From Pseudomonas hamedanensis (GTDB lineage Bacteria; Pseudomonadota; Gammaproteobacteria; Pseudomonadales; Pseudomonadaceae), in assembly GCF_014268595.2 (NCBI RefSeq), contig NZ_CP077091.1, positions 5,128,001 to 5,192,000 on the forward strand: 64,000 nt of DNA. Direction: 5' to 3'. Positions 55,553 to 64,000 of the stretch are shown piece by piece. Both the position numbers and the translations under genes were made by a program. The notes beneath the pieces were generated by a model that saw only the letters and a program-made list of their open reading frames with translations, searched no databases and had not been told where the DNA came from. Position 1 is the first letter of the stretch, and each line of letters opens with the position of its first letter.

Positions 55553-56245
55553 TCAAAAATAAGGGGTTGGATCGCTCACACCCGCCGCTGCAAAGCCTTC
55601 TGCGCGCAAGCGGCAGCTGTCGCATTTGCCGCACGCGCGGCCGTCATTGTCGGCCTGATAGCAGGAAACGGTCAGACCGTAGTCGACGCCCAACTTCACG
55701 CCGGCCTGGACAATTTGCGCCTTGCTCAGGTTCTGCAAAGGCGCCTGAATGCGGAAGCCATTGCCTTCCACACCAGCCTTGGTCGCCAGATTGGCCATGC
55801 GCTCGAACGACTCGATGAACTCGGGGCGGCAATCCGGGTAGCCGGAATAATCGACCGCGTTCACGCCAATGAAGATGTCGCGAGCGCCGAGGACTTCTGC
55901 CCAGCCCAGCGCCAGAGACAGGAACACCGTGTTGCGCGCCGGCACGTAGGTCACCGGGATGCCCTCGCCCAGCTCTTCGGGAATGTCGATACTGGTGTCG
56001 GTCAGGGCTGAGCCACCCATGCCGTTGAGATTGAGGCCGATCACCTTGTGCTCGACCACACCCAGATCGCGCGCCACCCGAGCGGCAGCGTGCAGTTCGG
56101 CGTGGGAACGCTGGCCGTAATCGAAGCTCATGGTGTAGCAGGCGTAGCCTTCAGCGCGGGCCATCGCTACCACGGTGGCCGAGTCAAGACCACCGGACAG
56201 CAGGATCACCGCACGTTTTTCGATGGTGTTCAGTTGTTCAGTCAT
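55553..56245 (-). CDS. queC: 7-cyano-7-deazaguanine synthase QueC
   Basis: Converts 7-carboxy-7-deazaguanine to preQ0 for queuosine with ATP and ammonia. It has 230 aa with the PP-loop [11 protein letters not shown] near residue 17 and four zinc Cys in [21 protein letters not shown] 56245 ([10 protein letters not shown]) leaves one base after the queE stop, so the pair is coupled. Confidence 0.94.
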   Translation of the reverse strand: MTEQLNTIEKRAVILLSGGLDSATVVAMARAEGYACYTMSFDYGQRSHAELHAAARVARDLGVVEHKVIGLNLNGMGGSALTDTSIDIPEELGEGIPVTYVPARNTVFLSLALGWAEVLGARDIFIGVNAVDYSGYPDCRPEFIESFERMANLATKAGVEGNGFRIQAPLQNLSKAQIVQAGVKLGVDYGLTVSCYQADNDGRACGKCDSCRLRAEGFAAAGVSDPTPYF

Positions 56246-56246
56246 G

Positions 56247-56894
56247 TCAGCGCCCCGGCTCGTCATTCCAAAGATATTTGTGCAATTGCAATTGCAGGCG
56301 TACTGGCAGGTTGTCTGCCACTACCCAGTCCGCCAGATCCCGTGCGTTGAGATCATGGTGACTTGGCGAGAACAGGACTTCGCCGGCACGTTGGTCGAGA
56401 CCGTACTGAATCAGCTTGGAGACGGCCCAGTCATAGTCTTCCCGCGAGCAAATGACAAACTTCACCTGATCGTTGCGGGTCAGCAGTTCGATATTTTCGT
56501 AACGGTTGCGATGGGCTTCTTTGGAGCCCGGCGTCTTCAGATCGACCACACGACTGACGCGCGGATCGACCGCCGAAACGTCGAGGGCGCCACTGGTTTC
56601 CAGCGAGACCTCGTAACCCGCATCACACAACTGCTTGAGCAATGGAATGGCGTTCGGCTGCGCCAACGGCTCACCGCCGGTGACGCAAACGTAGCGCGAA
56701 CGAAACCCGGCCACTTGTTCCAGGATGTCGTCGAGGCTGCGAACGGTGCCGCCGCTGAACGCATAGGCGCTGTCGCAGTATTGGCAACGCAAAGGGCAAC
56801 CGGTCAGGCGCACGAAAACCGTGGGCAGCCCGGCAGTCCGCGTTTCCCCCTGCAACGAGTAGAAAACTTCGGTGATTCTCAATGTGTCTTGCAT
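56247..56894 (-). CDS. queE: 7-carboxy-7-deazaguanine synthase QueE
   Basis: Radical-SAM enzyme of queuosine synthesis, 215 aa. It has the CX3CX2C cluster motif [10 protein letters not shown] following [17 protein letters not shown] 56894 ([10 protein letters not shown]) matches the Pseudomonas form; a GTG nine bases upstream is possible. Downstream of cpoB but separated by a terminator. Confidence 0.93.
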   Translation of the reverse strand: MQDTLRITEVFYSLQGETRTAGLPTVFVRLTGCPLRCQYCDSAYAFSGGTVRSLDDILEQVAGFRSRYVCVTGGEPLAQPNAIPLLKQLCDAGYEVSLETSGALDVSAVDPRVSRVVDLKTPGSKEAHRNRYENIELLTRNDQVKFVICSREDYDWAVSKLIQYGLDQRAGEVLFSPSHHDLNARDLADWVVADNLPVRLQLQLHKYLWNDEPGR

Positions 56895-57011
56895 AGTCGC
56901 CACGGGCGTAACAGCTAAACAGGCTGTCCGCCTCCGTCAGGCACTTCAGGCAATCCCGCCAACGCGTAGACCGCCAGAAGCGTGTTTCAGAAAAAGGGCG
57001 TGAATTCTAAC

Positions 57012-57037
57012 GAAAAAACCCGCGACAAGCGCGGGTT
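57012..57037 (-). terminator. Terminator after cpoB
   Basis: Reverse-strand stem ACCCGCG/CGCGGGT with a 5-nt loop then six T, 24 nt after the cpoB stop; marks the end of the tol-pal operon. Confidence 0.88.
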
Positions 57038-57060
57038 TCTTCGTGAAGGGTCAAACAGCC

Positions 57061-57894
57061 TTACATGCGCTGCAGATCGCGTTGAGCCAACTGCGCGGCG
57101 GAAGTCCCCGGATACTGGGCGACCACCTGCTGCAAAATGCCTTTGACCTTGTCGGTATGACCGAGGCGGCGCTCGACATCAGCCAGCTTGTACAGCGAGT
57201 CCGGCACTTTGTTGTGCTTGGGATAGAGCTGCGAAACCTTGGCAAAAGCCTGACCGGCGCCTTGCAAATCGCCCTTGGCCAGGTTCACTTCGCCCAACCA
57301 GTACTGGGCGTTGCCCGCGTACTGGCTGTTTGGGTACTTGCGCAGGAAAGCGGCGAAAGCCTGGCTGGCCTTGTCGAAATCCTTGGCCTTGATCAGGTCG
57401 AAAGCGGCATCGTAATACAGCTTTTCCTTGGCCGGATCAGCCGGTTCGCTACTCGCTGCCGGCGCCTGGGCAGCCGCCCCCGCTCCTGCAGCAGCACCGG
57501 CAGCAGCACTTGCATCGCCACCGGTAGAAGAATTCTCTGGAGTCGCGGCTGGTGCAACGCCGGATCCTATGCGCCGATCAAGATCCTGGTATCGCTCCAG
57601 GGATTCCTGCTTCATGCGCGCAACCTGATTCTGCAGTTCTTCGATCACGCCTTGCTGGCGCGAGATCTGATCCTGCATCTGTTGCAATTGGTTGAACAGC
57701 ATGCCTTGTGCCGAGGCAGGGGCCGAAGCCGCTCCCCCGGCATAGGCGCCGTTCGTACCGTAACCCGCAGGCGGATAACTGCTCCCGCTATTGTTATAAC
57801 CGGAGTTGTCATCGACCACAGGAACCGCAGCCCACGCCGCAAGCGGCGCGAGGCTGAGAGCCAGAACAGTTACAGCACGACGGCACGTTCGCAT
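57061..57894 (-). CDS. cpoB: Cell division coordinator CpoB (YbgF)
   Basis: Periplasmic protein linking Tol-Pal constriction to peptidoglycan synthesis. It has 277 aa: signal peptide (1-22, ending AWAA), a Gly/Ser/Tyr-rich linker, a coiled coil (about 63-105, LQQMQDQISRQQGVIEELQNQ region), an Ala-rich linker, and TPR repeats from about 150 (AFDLIKAKDFDKASQAFAAFL). It starts 6 nt after the pal stop. Confidence 0.93.
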   Translation of the reverse strand: MRTCRRAVTVLALSLAPLAAWAAVPVVDDNSGYNNSGSSYPPAGYGTNGAYAGGAASAPASAQGMLFNQLQQMQDQISRQQGVIEELQNQVARMKQESLERYQDLDRRIGSGVAPAATPENSSTGGDASAAAGAAAGAGAAAQAPAASSEPADPAKEKLYYDAAFDLIKAKDFDKASQAFAAFLRKYPNSQYAGNAQYWLGEVNLAKGDLQGAGQAFAKVSQLYPKHNKVPDSLYKLADVERRLGHTDKVKGILQQVVAQYPGTSAAQLAQRDLQRM

Positions 57895-57900
57895 ATCGAA

Positions 57901-58398
57901 TTACTTACGCAGTTCGACGCGACGGTTCTGGGCCCAGGACTGCTCGTCGTTGCCGGTAGCAACTGGACGCTCTTCGCCGTAGGAAACCAGTTCCAGCTGA
58001 GCTGGGGAAACGCCTTGCAGTACCAGGTAGCGCTGAACGGCTTTCGCACGACGCTCGCCCAGTGCCATGTTGTACTCACGAGTACCACGTTCGTCGGTGT
58101 TGCCTTCCAGAACAACGCGAGCGCCGTTTGCTTTCAGGTCTTTGGCGTGAACGTCCAGAGCGCGCATGGCTTCTGGCTTCAGGTCCGAGCTGTCGTATTC
58201 GAAGTAGAAGGTGGTGATTGCGCGCAGAGCAGCTTCTTCGCTCAGGGAACCGTCAACGGCACCAGTGTTTGCGCCGTAACCAGCGTTTGGATCAACAGCG
58301 CCTTCACCGGCGTTGTCGCCGCCTTTGGACGAGCAACCTACAGCTACAGCCATGGCCAGAGCCAGCGCAGCAAATTTACCAAACTTCAGCATTTCCAT
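57901..58398 (-). CDS. pal: Peptidoglycan-associated lipoprotein Pal (OprL)
   Basis: Outer-membrane lipoprotein that binds peptidoglycan and TolB. It has 165 aa; the lipobox ends at Cys22 (AVAVGC), followed by a Gly-rich linker and an OmpA-like domain with [26 protein letters not shown] 58398 has AGGAG 7 nt upstream. It is 52 nt from tolB. Confidence 0.96.
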   Translation of the reverse strand: MEMLKFGKFAALALAMAVAVGCSSKGGDNAGEGAVDPNAGYGANTGAVDGSLSEEAALRAITTFYFEYDSSDLKPEAMRALDVHAKDLKANGARVVLEGNTDERGTREYNMALGERRAKAVQRYLVLQGVSPAQLELVSYGEERPVATGNDEQSWAQNRRVELRK

Positions 58399-58450
58399 CG
58401 TGAAACTCCTAATGAACCCCAGTGTGTTAAGTAAAACGTGTAGCGCCGCG

Positions 58451-59752
58451 TCAGTTCAGGTAAGGGGACCAGGACGGTTCTCTGACTTCGCCTTGAGCGG
58501 TAGGAAGCGGGAGCCTCACGCGTCCATTAATGGACACGAGCATCAAGACTCCCCGGCCCTGCTGGCGGGTGGCGTAGATTACCATGGTGCCGTTGGGCGC
58601 AACAGTAGGTGACTCGTCCAGAGTGCTATCAGTGAGGATCTTTACACTGCCTCGCTGCAGATCCTGAGCTGCCACCTTGAAATTGGTGAAGCCATCCTGA
58701 CGGTGGATCATCACCAAAGTCTTTTCATCGGCCGAGAGTTTAGGGTTGGCGTTGTAGTTGCCTACGAACGTCACACGCTCGGCACCACCGCCACTGGCGC
58801 TGGTTTTGTAGATCTGTGGTTTGCCGCCACGGTCGGAGGTGAAATAGATGGTCGAGCCATCCTTGCCCCAGTACGGTTCGGTGTTGATGCCAGGGCCTGC
58901 GGTGACGCGGGTGATCTGACGCGAACCGAGGTTCATCACGTAGATGTCCGGGTTACCGTCCTTGGACAGCACGAACGCCAGGCGATTGCCGTCCGGCGAC
59001 CAGGCTGGCGCACCGTTCAGGCCTTCGAAGTTGGTGATCTGCTCACGGCGACCGGTATCAATGTTCTGCATGAAGATACGTGGGCGCTTCTGCTCGAACG
59101 ACACGTAGGCGATACGCTTGCCATCCGGTGCGAAACGCGGCGACAGGATCGGCTCGCGCGATTGCAGCAGAGTTACGGCGCGTGCACCGTCATAGTCCGA
59201 ACGCTGCAGGGTATAGCGGGTGTTCTTCTCGGAGAACCGCTCGGCCGTCACGTACAGCAGACGGGTCGAAAACGCGCCTTTGATACCGGTGAGCTTTTCA
59301 AACGACTGGTCGGAGATGTAGTGCGCCATGTCGCGCAGCTGTTCGGTGGTACCGGAAACGCTGCCATCGGCCACTTTCTGTTCGGTAGCAACGTTGAACA
59401 GTGCCCACTGCACCTGCAGGCGACCGCCCGCTGGAACAATGCTGCCGACCATCATGTATTGCGCACCGACAGCCTTCCAGTCACGGAAGATGATTTCGCT
59501 CGGCTGGCTTGGCTGGCTGATCATGTTCTGCTTTGGAATCGGCGAGTAGTAGCCCGAGTTGCGCAGGTCATTGCCAATGATTTCAGCCATGTCGTCCGGC
59601 AGGACGGCACCGCCCTGGAAGCCGAACGGTACAACGGCGATCGGGGTGGCCCGATCGCTGCCGCTGGTGACCAGAATGTTCTTTTCATCCGCCATCGCGA
59701 TCCCTGCCATGCAGCAGATCACGATCAGCATTCCTCGAAGAAGGTTTCTCAC
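58451..59752 (-). CDS. tolB: Tol-Pal system protein TolB
   Basis: Periplasmic beta-propeller that interacts with Pal and TolA, 433 aa. Signal peptide about 21 residues (IAMADEK), an N-terminal domain to about 160, then six propeller repeats of the type [25 protein letters not shown]. The start is GTG 59752, sharing GTGA with the tolA stop (4-nt overlap). Confidence 0.95.
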   Translation of the reverse strand: MRNLLRGMLIVICCMAGIAMADEKNILVTSGSDRATPIAVVPFGFQGGAVLPDDMAEIIGNDLRNSGYYSPIPKQNMISQPSQPSEIIFRDWKAVGAQYMMVGSIVPAGGRLQVQWALFNVATEQKVADGSVSGTTEQLRDMAHYISDQSFEKLTGIKGAFSTRLLYVTAERFSEKNTRYTLQRSDYDGARAVTLLQSREPILSPRFAPDGKRIAYVSFEQKRPRIFMQNIDTGRREQITNFEGLNGAPAWSPDGNRLAFVLSKDGNPDIYVMNLGSRQITRVTAGPGINTEPYWGKDGSTIYFTSDRGGKPQIYKTSASGGGAERVTFVGNYNANPKLSADEKTLVMIHRQDGFTNFKVAAQDLQRGSVKILTDSTLDESPTVAPNGTMVIYATRQQGRGVLMLVSINGRVRLPLPTAQGEVREPSWSPYLN

Positions 59753-60825
59753 AAGGCTAAATCCTCAGGTGTGAATGTCATCTTGAACGAACGATACGGA
59801 GCGAAATCGCTCGGCTTCATTCCCTGCATTTCTGTCAAACGTCCAATATTCTTGACCGCCGCCACTGCCGAAGCATCGAACGGACCGTCGCCACTGGATT
59901 TGGCCACGCTGACCGAGGTCACCGTGCCGTCCGGCAACATGCCGATTTGCAGCACGACCGTCATGCCTTTGCGTGCCGAAGGAGGACGCGCCCACCCTTC
60001 TGCCGCTCGTGCCCGAATCAGGTCATCGAAACTGCCCGCGACTTCGTCGCCCTGCTCATCGGCCAGGGCCTGCTGGCGCTGCGGCGTATCGGAAAGCAAA
60101 TCTGCCAGGGCCTGAGCCTTTTTGTCTTCGGCGGATTTACGTGCTGCTTCCTGCGCTTTCTTCTTCGCAGCATCGGCAGCGGCTTTCTTCTTCGCGTCCT
60201 CGGCGACTTTCTTCTTCGCCTCGTCAGCTTCAGCTTTCTTCTTGGCGTCTTCGGCGGCTTTCTTCTTCGCGTCTTCGACGATCTTCTTCTTGGCTTCTTC
60301 GGCAGCGGCTTTCTTGGCCTCTTCCTCGGCAGCCTTCTTCGCTTCGTCTTCGGCTTTCTTCTTGGCTATATCAGCCAATTGTTTCTCTTCAGCCTTTTTG
60401 GCCTCGGCTTTCTTCGCGTCGTCGGCTTTCTTGGCTTCATCCGCCTTTTTCGCTTCGTCCGCTTTTTTCGCCTCGTCGGCCTTCTTGGCTTCCTCGGCCT
60501 TTTGAGCCGATTCCTCTTTCTTTTGTTCCGCCGCCTTCACCGCTTCCTGCTCGATCTTTTTCTGTTCCATCTGTTCGACTTCAGTCTGGCGCGCGGCGGA
60601 TTTCTTCGCCTCACCCGCAATCTTCTGATTGGTCTGGGTGGTCGCCTGACTTTTTGATTTCAGCTGGTACAGAGTCGCCTGGACGATCGGCTTGGCCGGC
60701 GGCAGTTCCGGCGTGAAGGCAAAGCTGACGAACAGCATGCCGAACACCAGCACGTGCAGGACAATTGCCAGAACACTAGGCCAGAAGTAGCTTTCCGAGG
60801 CGGACGGCTCTCGCTGTTGCTGCAT
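59749..60825 (-). CDS. tolA: TolA, inner-membrane energy transducer
   Basis: Spans the periplasm, connecting TolQR to Pal/TolB. It has 358 aa: TM about 13-35, a long Lys/Ala/Glu-rich helix (about 60-245) with four near-perfect KADEAKK repeats, and a C-terminal globular domain ([17 protein letters not shown] ...). The repeats are rich in short tandem motifs, so length variation between strains is plausible. Start overlaps the tolR stop by one base. Confidence 0.95.
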   Translation of the reverse strand: MQQQREPSASESYFWPSVLAIVLHVLVFGMLFVSFAFTPELPPAKPIVQATLYQLKSKSQATTQTNQKIAGEAKKSAARQTEVEQMEQKKIEQEAVKAAEQKKEESAQKAEEAKKADEAKKADEAKKADEAKKADDAKKAEAKKAEEKQLADIAKKKAEDEAKKAAEEEAKKAAAEEAKKKIVEDAKKKAAEDAKKKAEADEAKKKVAEDAKKKAAADAAKKKAQEAARKSAEDKKAQALADLLSDTPQRQQALADEQGDEVAGSFDDLIRARAAEGWARPPSARKGMTVVLQIGMLPDGTVTSVSVAKSSGDGPFDASAVAAVKNIGRLTEMQGMKPSDFAPYRSFKMTFTPEDLAL

Positions 60826-61286
60826 CAGGGGGCCTCGGTAATCAGACCAACGTTACCGACCCCGGCTTTCTGCAACCCGCCCATGGCACCCATGACGGCG
60901 CCGTAGTCGACAGTCTTGTCGCCACGAATGAACACCTGGGTACGTTTGCCGCCCTCGGTGCCGGCGCGAATGATCTTGGTCACCGCGTCCGTCATTTGCG
61001 GCAGGGTCATGGCCCTGTCCTGTTGCTTCTCGGTGTCGACTTCGCTGCCAAGGTTCCAGTAATAGGTCTTGTCAGCCTTGATCGAAATGGTCAGGACCTG
61101 AGTGTTGTTGTCCTGCGGCAAGGCTTCGCTGGAAACCTTGGGCAGATCAACTTTCACGCCCTGATTGAGCATCGGCGCAGTCACCATGAAGATGACCAGC
61201 AGCACCAACATCACGTCGATGTAAGGCACCACGTTCATCTCGGCGACCGGCTTGCGCTTTTTGCGAGCTCGAGCGATTAAAGCCAT
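60825..61286 (-). CDS. tolR: TolR, proton-motive component
   Basis: ExbD-like protein of 153 aa with TM near 20-40 carrying the essential Asp (VVPYIDVMLVLLVIFM) and a periplasmic domain. Follows tolQ by 14 nt. Confidence 0.95.
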   Translation of the reverse strand: MALIARARKKRKPVAEMNVVPYIDVMLVLLVIFMVTAPMLNQGVKVDLPKVSSEALPQDNNTQVLTISIKADKTYYWNLGSEVDTEKQQDRAMTLPQMTDAVTKIIRAGTEGGKRTQVFIRGDKTVDYGAVMGAMGGLQKAGVGNVGLITEAP

Positions 61287-61300
61287 CGGGAAATACCTGC

Positions 61301-61996
61301 TTATTCTTCGCTGGTGTGCACTTTGCGGTGCAGGATCGCCTGGAATTCATCGGCGAAGGTGTAGTAACGGCCCAGCAAGGTTTCGCTGCGAGCAGCAAAA
61401 CGGTTGTAAGCGATGACCGCCGGGATCGCGGCGAACAGGCCGATCGCGGTGGCGATCAGGGCTTCGGCGATACCCGGGGCCACGGTGGCCAGGGTCGCTT
61501 GCTGGGCACTGGCCAGGCCGCGGAAGGAGTTCATGATGCCCCACACGGTACCGAACAGGCCGATGTACGGGCTGACCGAACCGACAGTGGCGAGGAACGG
61601 CAGGCTCTGCTCGAGCTTCTCTTCTTCCCGGGAGATAGCCACGCGCATGGCACGGGCCACACCTTCCATCACCGCTTCAGGATCGACCCCTGGCTGCTGA
61701 CGCAGGCGGGAGAATTCCTTGAAACCGGCACGAAAAATCTGCTCGACGCCCGAATCCGGATCCGGGTTGCTGCCCGCCTGACGGTACAGCTTGGACAGGT
61801 CGATACCCGACCAGAAGCGCTCCTCGAAGCTCTCCAGGGCGCGTCGACCGGCACGCAGCAAGTTGCTGCGCTGAAAGATCATGATCCATGAGGTCACCGA
61901 TGCGGCCACCAGAGTCAACATTACCAACTGCACCACGATGCTGGCATTGCTGACCAGGCTCCACATGGAGGAATGGTCGACGACGTTAGCTTCCAC
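61301..61996 (-). CDS. tolQ: TolQ, proton-motive component
   Basis: ExbB/MotA-like membrane protein of 231 aa with three helices; conserved features are [19 protein letters not shown] and [28 protein letters not shown]. With TolR it forms the ion channel that energises TolA. It overlaps the end of ybgC by 11 nt. Confidence 0.95.
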   Translation of the reverse strand: MEANVVDHSSMWSLVSNASIVVQLVMLTLVAASVTSWIMIFQRSNLLRAGRRALESFEERFWSGIDLSKLYRQAGSNPDPDSGVEQIFRAGFKEFSRLRQQPGVDPEAVMEGVARAMRVAISREEEKLEQSLPFLATVGSVSPYIGLFGTVWGIMNSFRGLASAQQATLATVAPGIAEALIATAIGLFAAIPAVIAYNRFAARSETLLGRYYTFADEFQAILHRKVHTSEE

Positions 61997-62453
61997 GCTT
62001 TATCTCCTGCTTTGAGTGTGTACCCGGGCCGACCGCGTCGGCGAAGGCCGCACGCAGGTCTTCGGGAAGGGCCCGGGGTTTCAAACTGTCGGTGCGCACG
62101 CAGGCCACCAAAAACTGCCCTTCACAGAGCAGCACATTATCCGTGGCCCGCCTGACCTGCTGTTTGAAGCGCAGGCTGGCACGGTTCAATTCGGTTACAT
62201 CAGCGCTTACCAGCAGTTCGTCGTCCAGTCGCGCCGGCGCGTGGTAGCGCGCTTCGCTGGAGTGCACGACGAACAACAGGTCCTCTCCGGCAAGCTGCGA
62301 TTGGGCAAAGCCCAGTTCGCGAAGCCGCTCGGTTCGAGCCCGTTCCATAAACTTGAGGTAATTAACGTAATACACGATGCCGCCCGCATCGGTGTCTTCG
62401 TAATAAACGCGACAACGATGTGCGAACGGCCCAAGCCCGTTTTGCGCGCGCAT
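61986..62453 (-). CDS. ybgC: Acyl-CoA thioesterase YbgC
   Basis: Hot-dog thioesterase of 155 aa at the head of the tol-pal operon. The catalytic motif is [14 protein letters not shown] with Asp22. It overlaps tolQ by 11 nt, and a 127-bp gap separates it from ruvB, where the operon promoter would be. Confidence 0.93.
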   Translation of the reverse strand: MRAQNGLGPFAHRCRVYYEDTDAGGIVYYVNYLKFMERARTERLRELGFAQSQLAGEDLLFVVHSSEARYHAPARLDDELLVSADVTELNRASLRFKQQVRRATDNVLLCEGQFLVACVRTDSLKPRALPEDLRAAFADAVGPGTHSKQEIKRGS

Positions 62454-62580
62454 ACTCTAGTGCTTACTCCTCAGGTTGCCAATCCGGCCAGGCAACTGTT
62501 TTTCATTGATTCGAGGCTTTACCGTAAAAGTACCGTCGTCTGACAGTACAAACCCTGAATAAATCGACAGCAAATGTGTA

Positions 62581-63642
62581 TCAGTCGTCCGCAGCATCGA
62601 GAAACTCGTCTGCCACGGGCATTTCGCCCATTCGTGACGGAATGTTTAAACCGAAATGCAGATAGGCATGCCGCGTCACCACCCTGCCCCGCGGCGTGCG
62701 CATGATGTAGCCCTGTTGAATCAGATACGGTTCCAGCACGTCTTCGATGGTATGGCGCTCTTCGCTGATTGCGGCGGCGAGACTGTCGATCCCGACCGGC
62801 CCGCCATCGAACTTCTCGATCATGGTCAGCAGCAGACGCCGGTCCTGATGATCGAAACCGTGTTCATCGACATCCAGCAGGTTCAACGCCAGGTCCGCCA
62901 CCGCTTTGGTGATGTGGCCCTTGGCGCGGACTTCAGCGAAGTCGCGCACTCGACGCAGCAGGCGGTTGGCGATCCGTGGCGTACCCCGGGCGCGACGAGC
63001 GATCTCGAACGCCCCCTCCGGATCGAGCGGCAAACCAAGAATGGCCGCCGAACGACTGACAATCGTCGCCAGATCCGCCGTGCTGTAGAACTCAAGGCGC
63101 TGGACGATACCGAAACGGTCACGCAGCGGGTTGGTCAGCATGCCGGCGCGGGTGGTCGCGCCGACCAGGGTGAACGGTGGCAGATCCAGTTTGATCGAGC
63201 GTGCTGCCGGCCCTTCGCCGATCATGATGTCGAGCTGAAAGTCTTCCATCGCCGGGTACAGCACTTCTTCCACGATCGGCGACAGACGATGGATTTCGTC
63301 GATGAACAACACGTCGTGCGGCTCAAGGTTGGTCAGCAATGCCGCCAGATCACCCGGACGCTCAAGCACCGGCCCCGAGGTGCTCTTGATCGACACGCCC
63401 ATTTCCTGCGCGATGATATTGGCCAGGGTCGTTTTGCCCAGCCCCGGCGGACCAAAGATCAGCGTGTGATCCAACGATTCGCTACGGCCGCGAGCGGCCT
63501 GGATGAACAGCTCCATCTGCTCGCGCACGGTCGGCTGGCCAATGTAATCGGCCAGGCTGACCGGACGAATCGCCCGGTCCTGGACTTCTTCGCGTTCGCG
63601 CGGGCTGTGCGCGGCGGCAATCAGACGATCAGCTTCAATCAC
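62581..63642 (-). CDS. ruvB: Holliday junction helicase RuvB
   Basis: AAA+ motor that drives branch migration with RuvA, 353 aa. Walker [10 protein letters not shown] (64-72), Walker [11 protein letters not shown], sensor [10 protein letters not shown] and a C-terminal winged helix ([13 protein letters not shown]). The start is GTG 63642, directly abutting the ruvA stop (TAAGTG). Confidence 0.96.
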   Translation of the reverse strand: MIEADRLIAAAHSPREREEVQDRAIRPVSLADYIGQPTVREQMELFIQAARGRSESLDHTLIFGPPGLGKTTLANIIAQEMGVSIKSTSGPVLERPGDLAALLTNLEPHDVLFIDEIHRLSPIVEEVLYPAMEDFQLDIMIGEGPAARSIKLDLPPFTLVGATTRAGMLTNPLRDRFGIVQRLEFYSTADLATIVSRSAAILGLPLDPEGAFEIARRARGTPRIANRLLRRVRDFAEVRAKGHITKAVADLALNLLDVDEHGFDHQDRRLLLTMIEKFDGGPVGIDSLAAAISEERHTIEDVLEPYLIQQGYIMRTPRGRVVTRHAYLHFGLNIPSRMGEMPVADEFLDAADD

Positions 63643-64000
63643 TTAAATCATTCCCTTCAGGGCGCGGCGGATCATGTCTTCACTGCTCAGGTTTTTCTCT
63701 TTGATCGCGGAAATCGCCTTGCTCGCTTCCTGCGGCTTATAGCCCAGGGAAATCAGTGCGCTGACCGCATCGTTCTCGGCGGTATTGACCGGCGCCGGGC
63801 CGTCCGGCTGATTCGGCACCAGCGCAAACATCGCCGGCGAGGTTTCCCAAGCCTTGAAGCGATCCTTGAGCTCGACCAACAGACGCTCGGCGGTCTTCTT
63901 GCCGACGCCCGGCACCTTGGTCAGCGCCGACGTGTCCTGGGACTGCACGCAACGAATCAGCTCATCGACTTCCAGGCTCGACATCAGCGCCAGCGCCAGT
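63643..64000 (-). CDS. ruvA: Holliday junction protein RuvA (5' end cut by window)
   Basis: C-terminal 118 residues of the DNA-binding partner of RuvB. Visible are the helix-hairpin-helix parts ([20 protein letters not shown]) and the C-terminal RuvB-binding domain ([19 protein letters not shown]). About 84 N-terminal residues lie beyond position 64000. Confidence 0.95.
   Translation of the reverse strand, partial: LALALMSSLEVDELIRCVQSQDTSALTKVPGVGKKTAERLLVELKDRFKAWETSPAMFALVPNQPDGPAPVNTAENDAVSALISLGYKPQEASKAISAIKEKNLSSEDMIRRALKGMI

Noticed and set aside
62640..62655. GTTTAAAC within ruvB as another copy of the gtsA/isomerase motif
   Set aside because: It lies inside a coding region, and the second block (GTAACGAAG) is not found at the set distance.

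Overview
The window is a chromosomal stretch of a fluorescent Pseudomonas (P. fluorescens group). The evidence is the GC-rich coding bias, gene orders I recognise from P. aeruginosa PAO1 and P. putida (the fadD pair, hexR/zwf/gts glucose locus, arcDABC, gcv2, tol-pal), and about 18 REPIN-type inverted repeats of the kind typical of this group. Both ends cut genes: fadD1 on the left and ruvA on the right. Apart from the repeats I see no prophage, insertion sequence, CRISPR array or defence island.

Layout. 1-5.2 kb: fatty-acid activation and hydration (fadD1, fadD2, an alpha/beta hydrolase, a PhaJ-type hydratase). 5.3-8.1 kb: small accessory genes, a class V PLP enzyme and a degenerate intradiol-dioxygenase-like protein. 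8.2-27.5 kb: a full glucose regulon, with eda, pgl and zwf, the divergent repressor gene hexR, a mutarotase, porin OprB, ABC importer GtsABCD, an AGE-family sugar isomerase, sensor-regulator GtrS/GltR, glk, edd and divergent gap. Glucose enters by OprB and Gts, is phosphorylated by Glk, and passes through Zwf, Pgl, Edd and Eda to GAPDH. HexR-like operators, a shared motif upstream of gtsA and the isomerase gene, and A-rich Hfq/Crc-type motifs in many leaders tie the locus together.

27.7-32.7 kb: an iron-controlled heme-uptake system of FecI/FecR type with a heme receptor and a heme oxygenase. 32.9-37.3 kb: a DUF454 membrane protein, a chemoreceptor and a CaiB-family CoA-transferase whose last codons coincide with a REPIN. 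37.4-44.6 kb: arginine deiminase pathway arcDABC with a second, divergent arcD paralogue. 44.8-52.7 kb: GcsR enhancer-binding protein and its sigma-54 operon gcvH-gcvP-sdaA-gcvT for glycine and serine breakdown; the glyA copy known from P. aeruginosa is absent. 52.7-55.1 kb: a possible small RNA, a cold-shock protein, an RDD protein and nadA. 55.4-64 kb: tRNA-Lys, queC-queE, the tol-pal operon (ybgC-tolQRAB-pal-cpoB) and ruvB-ruvA.

Most genes are core metabolism. The least expected signals are regulatory or repeat-derived: the shared gtsA/isomerase upstream motif, the enhancer-site array before gcvH, nested REPINs, a REPIN at a gene's 3' end, and the candidate small RNA downstream of gcvT. 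I found no clear undescribed multi-gene system.
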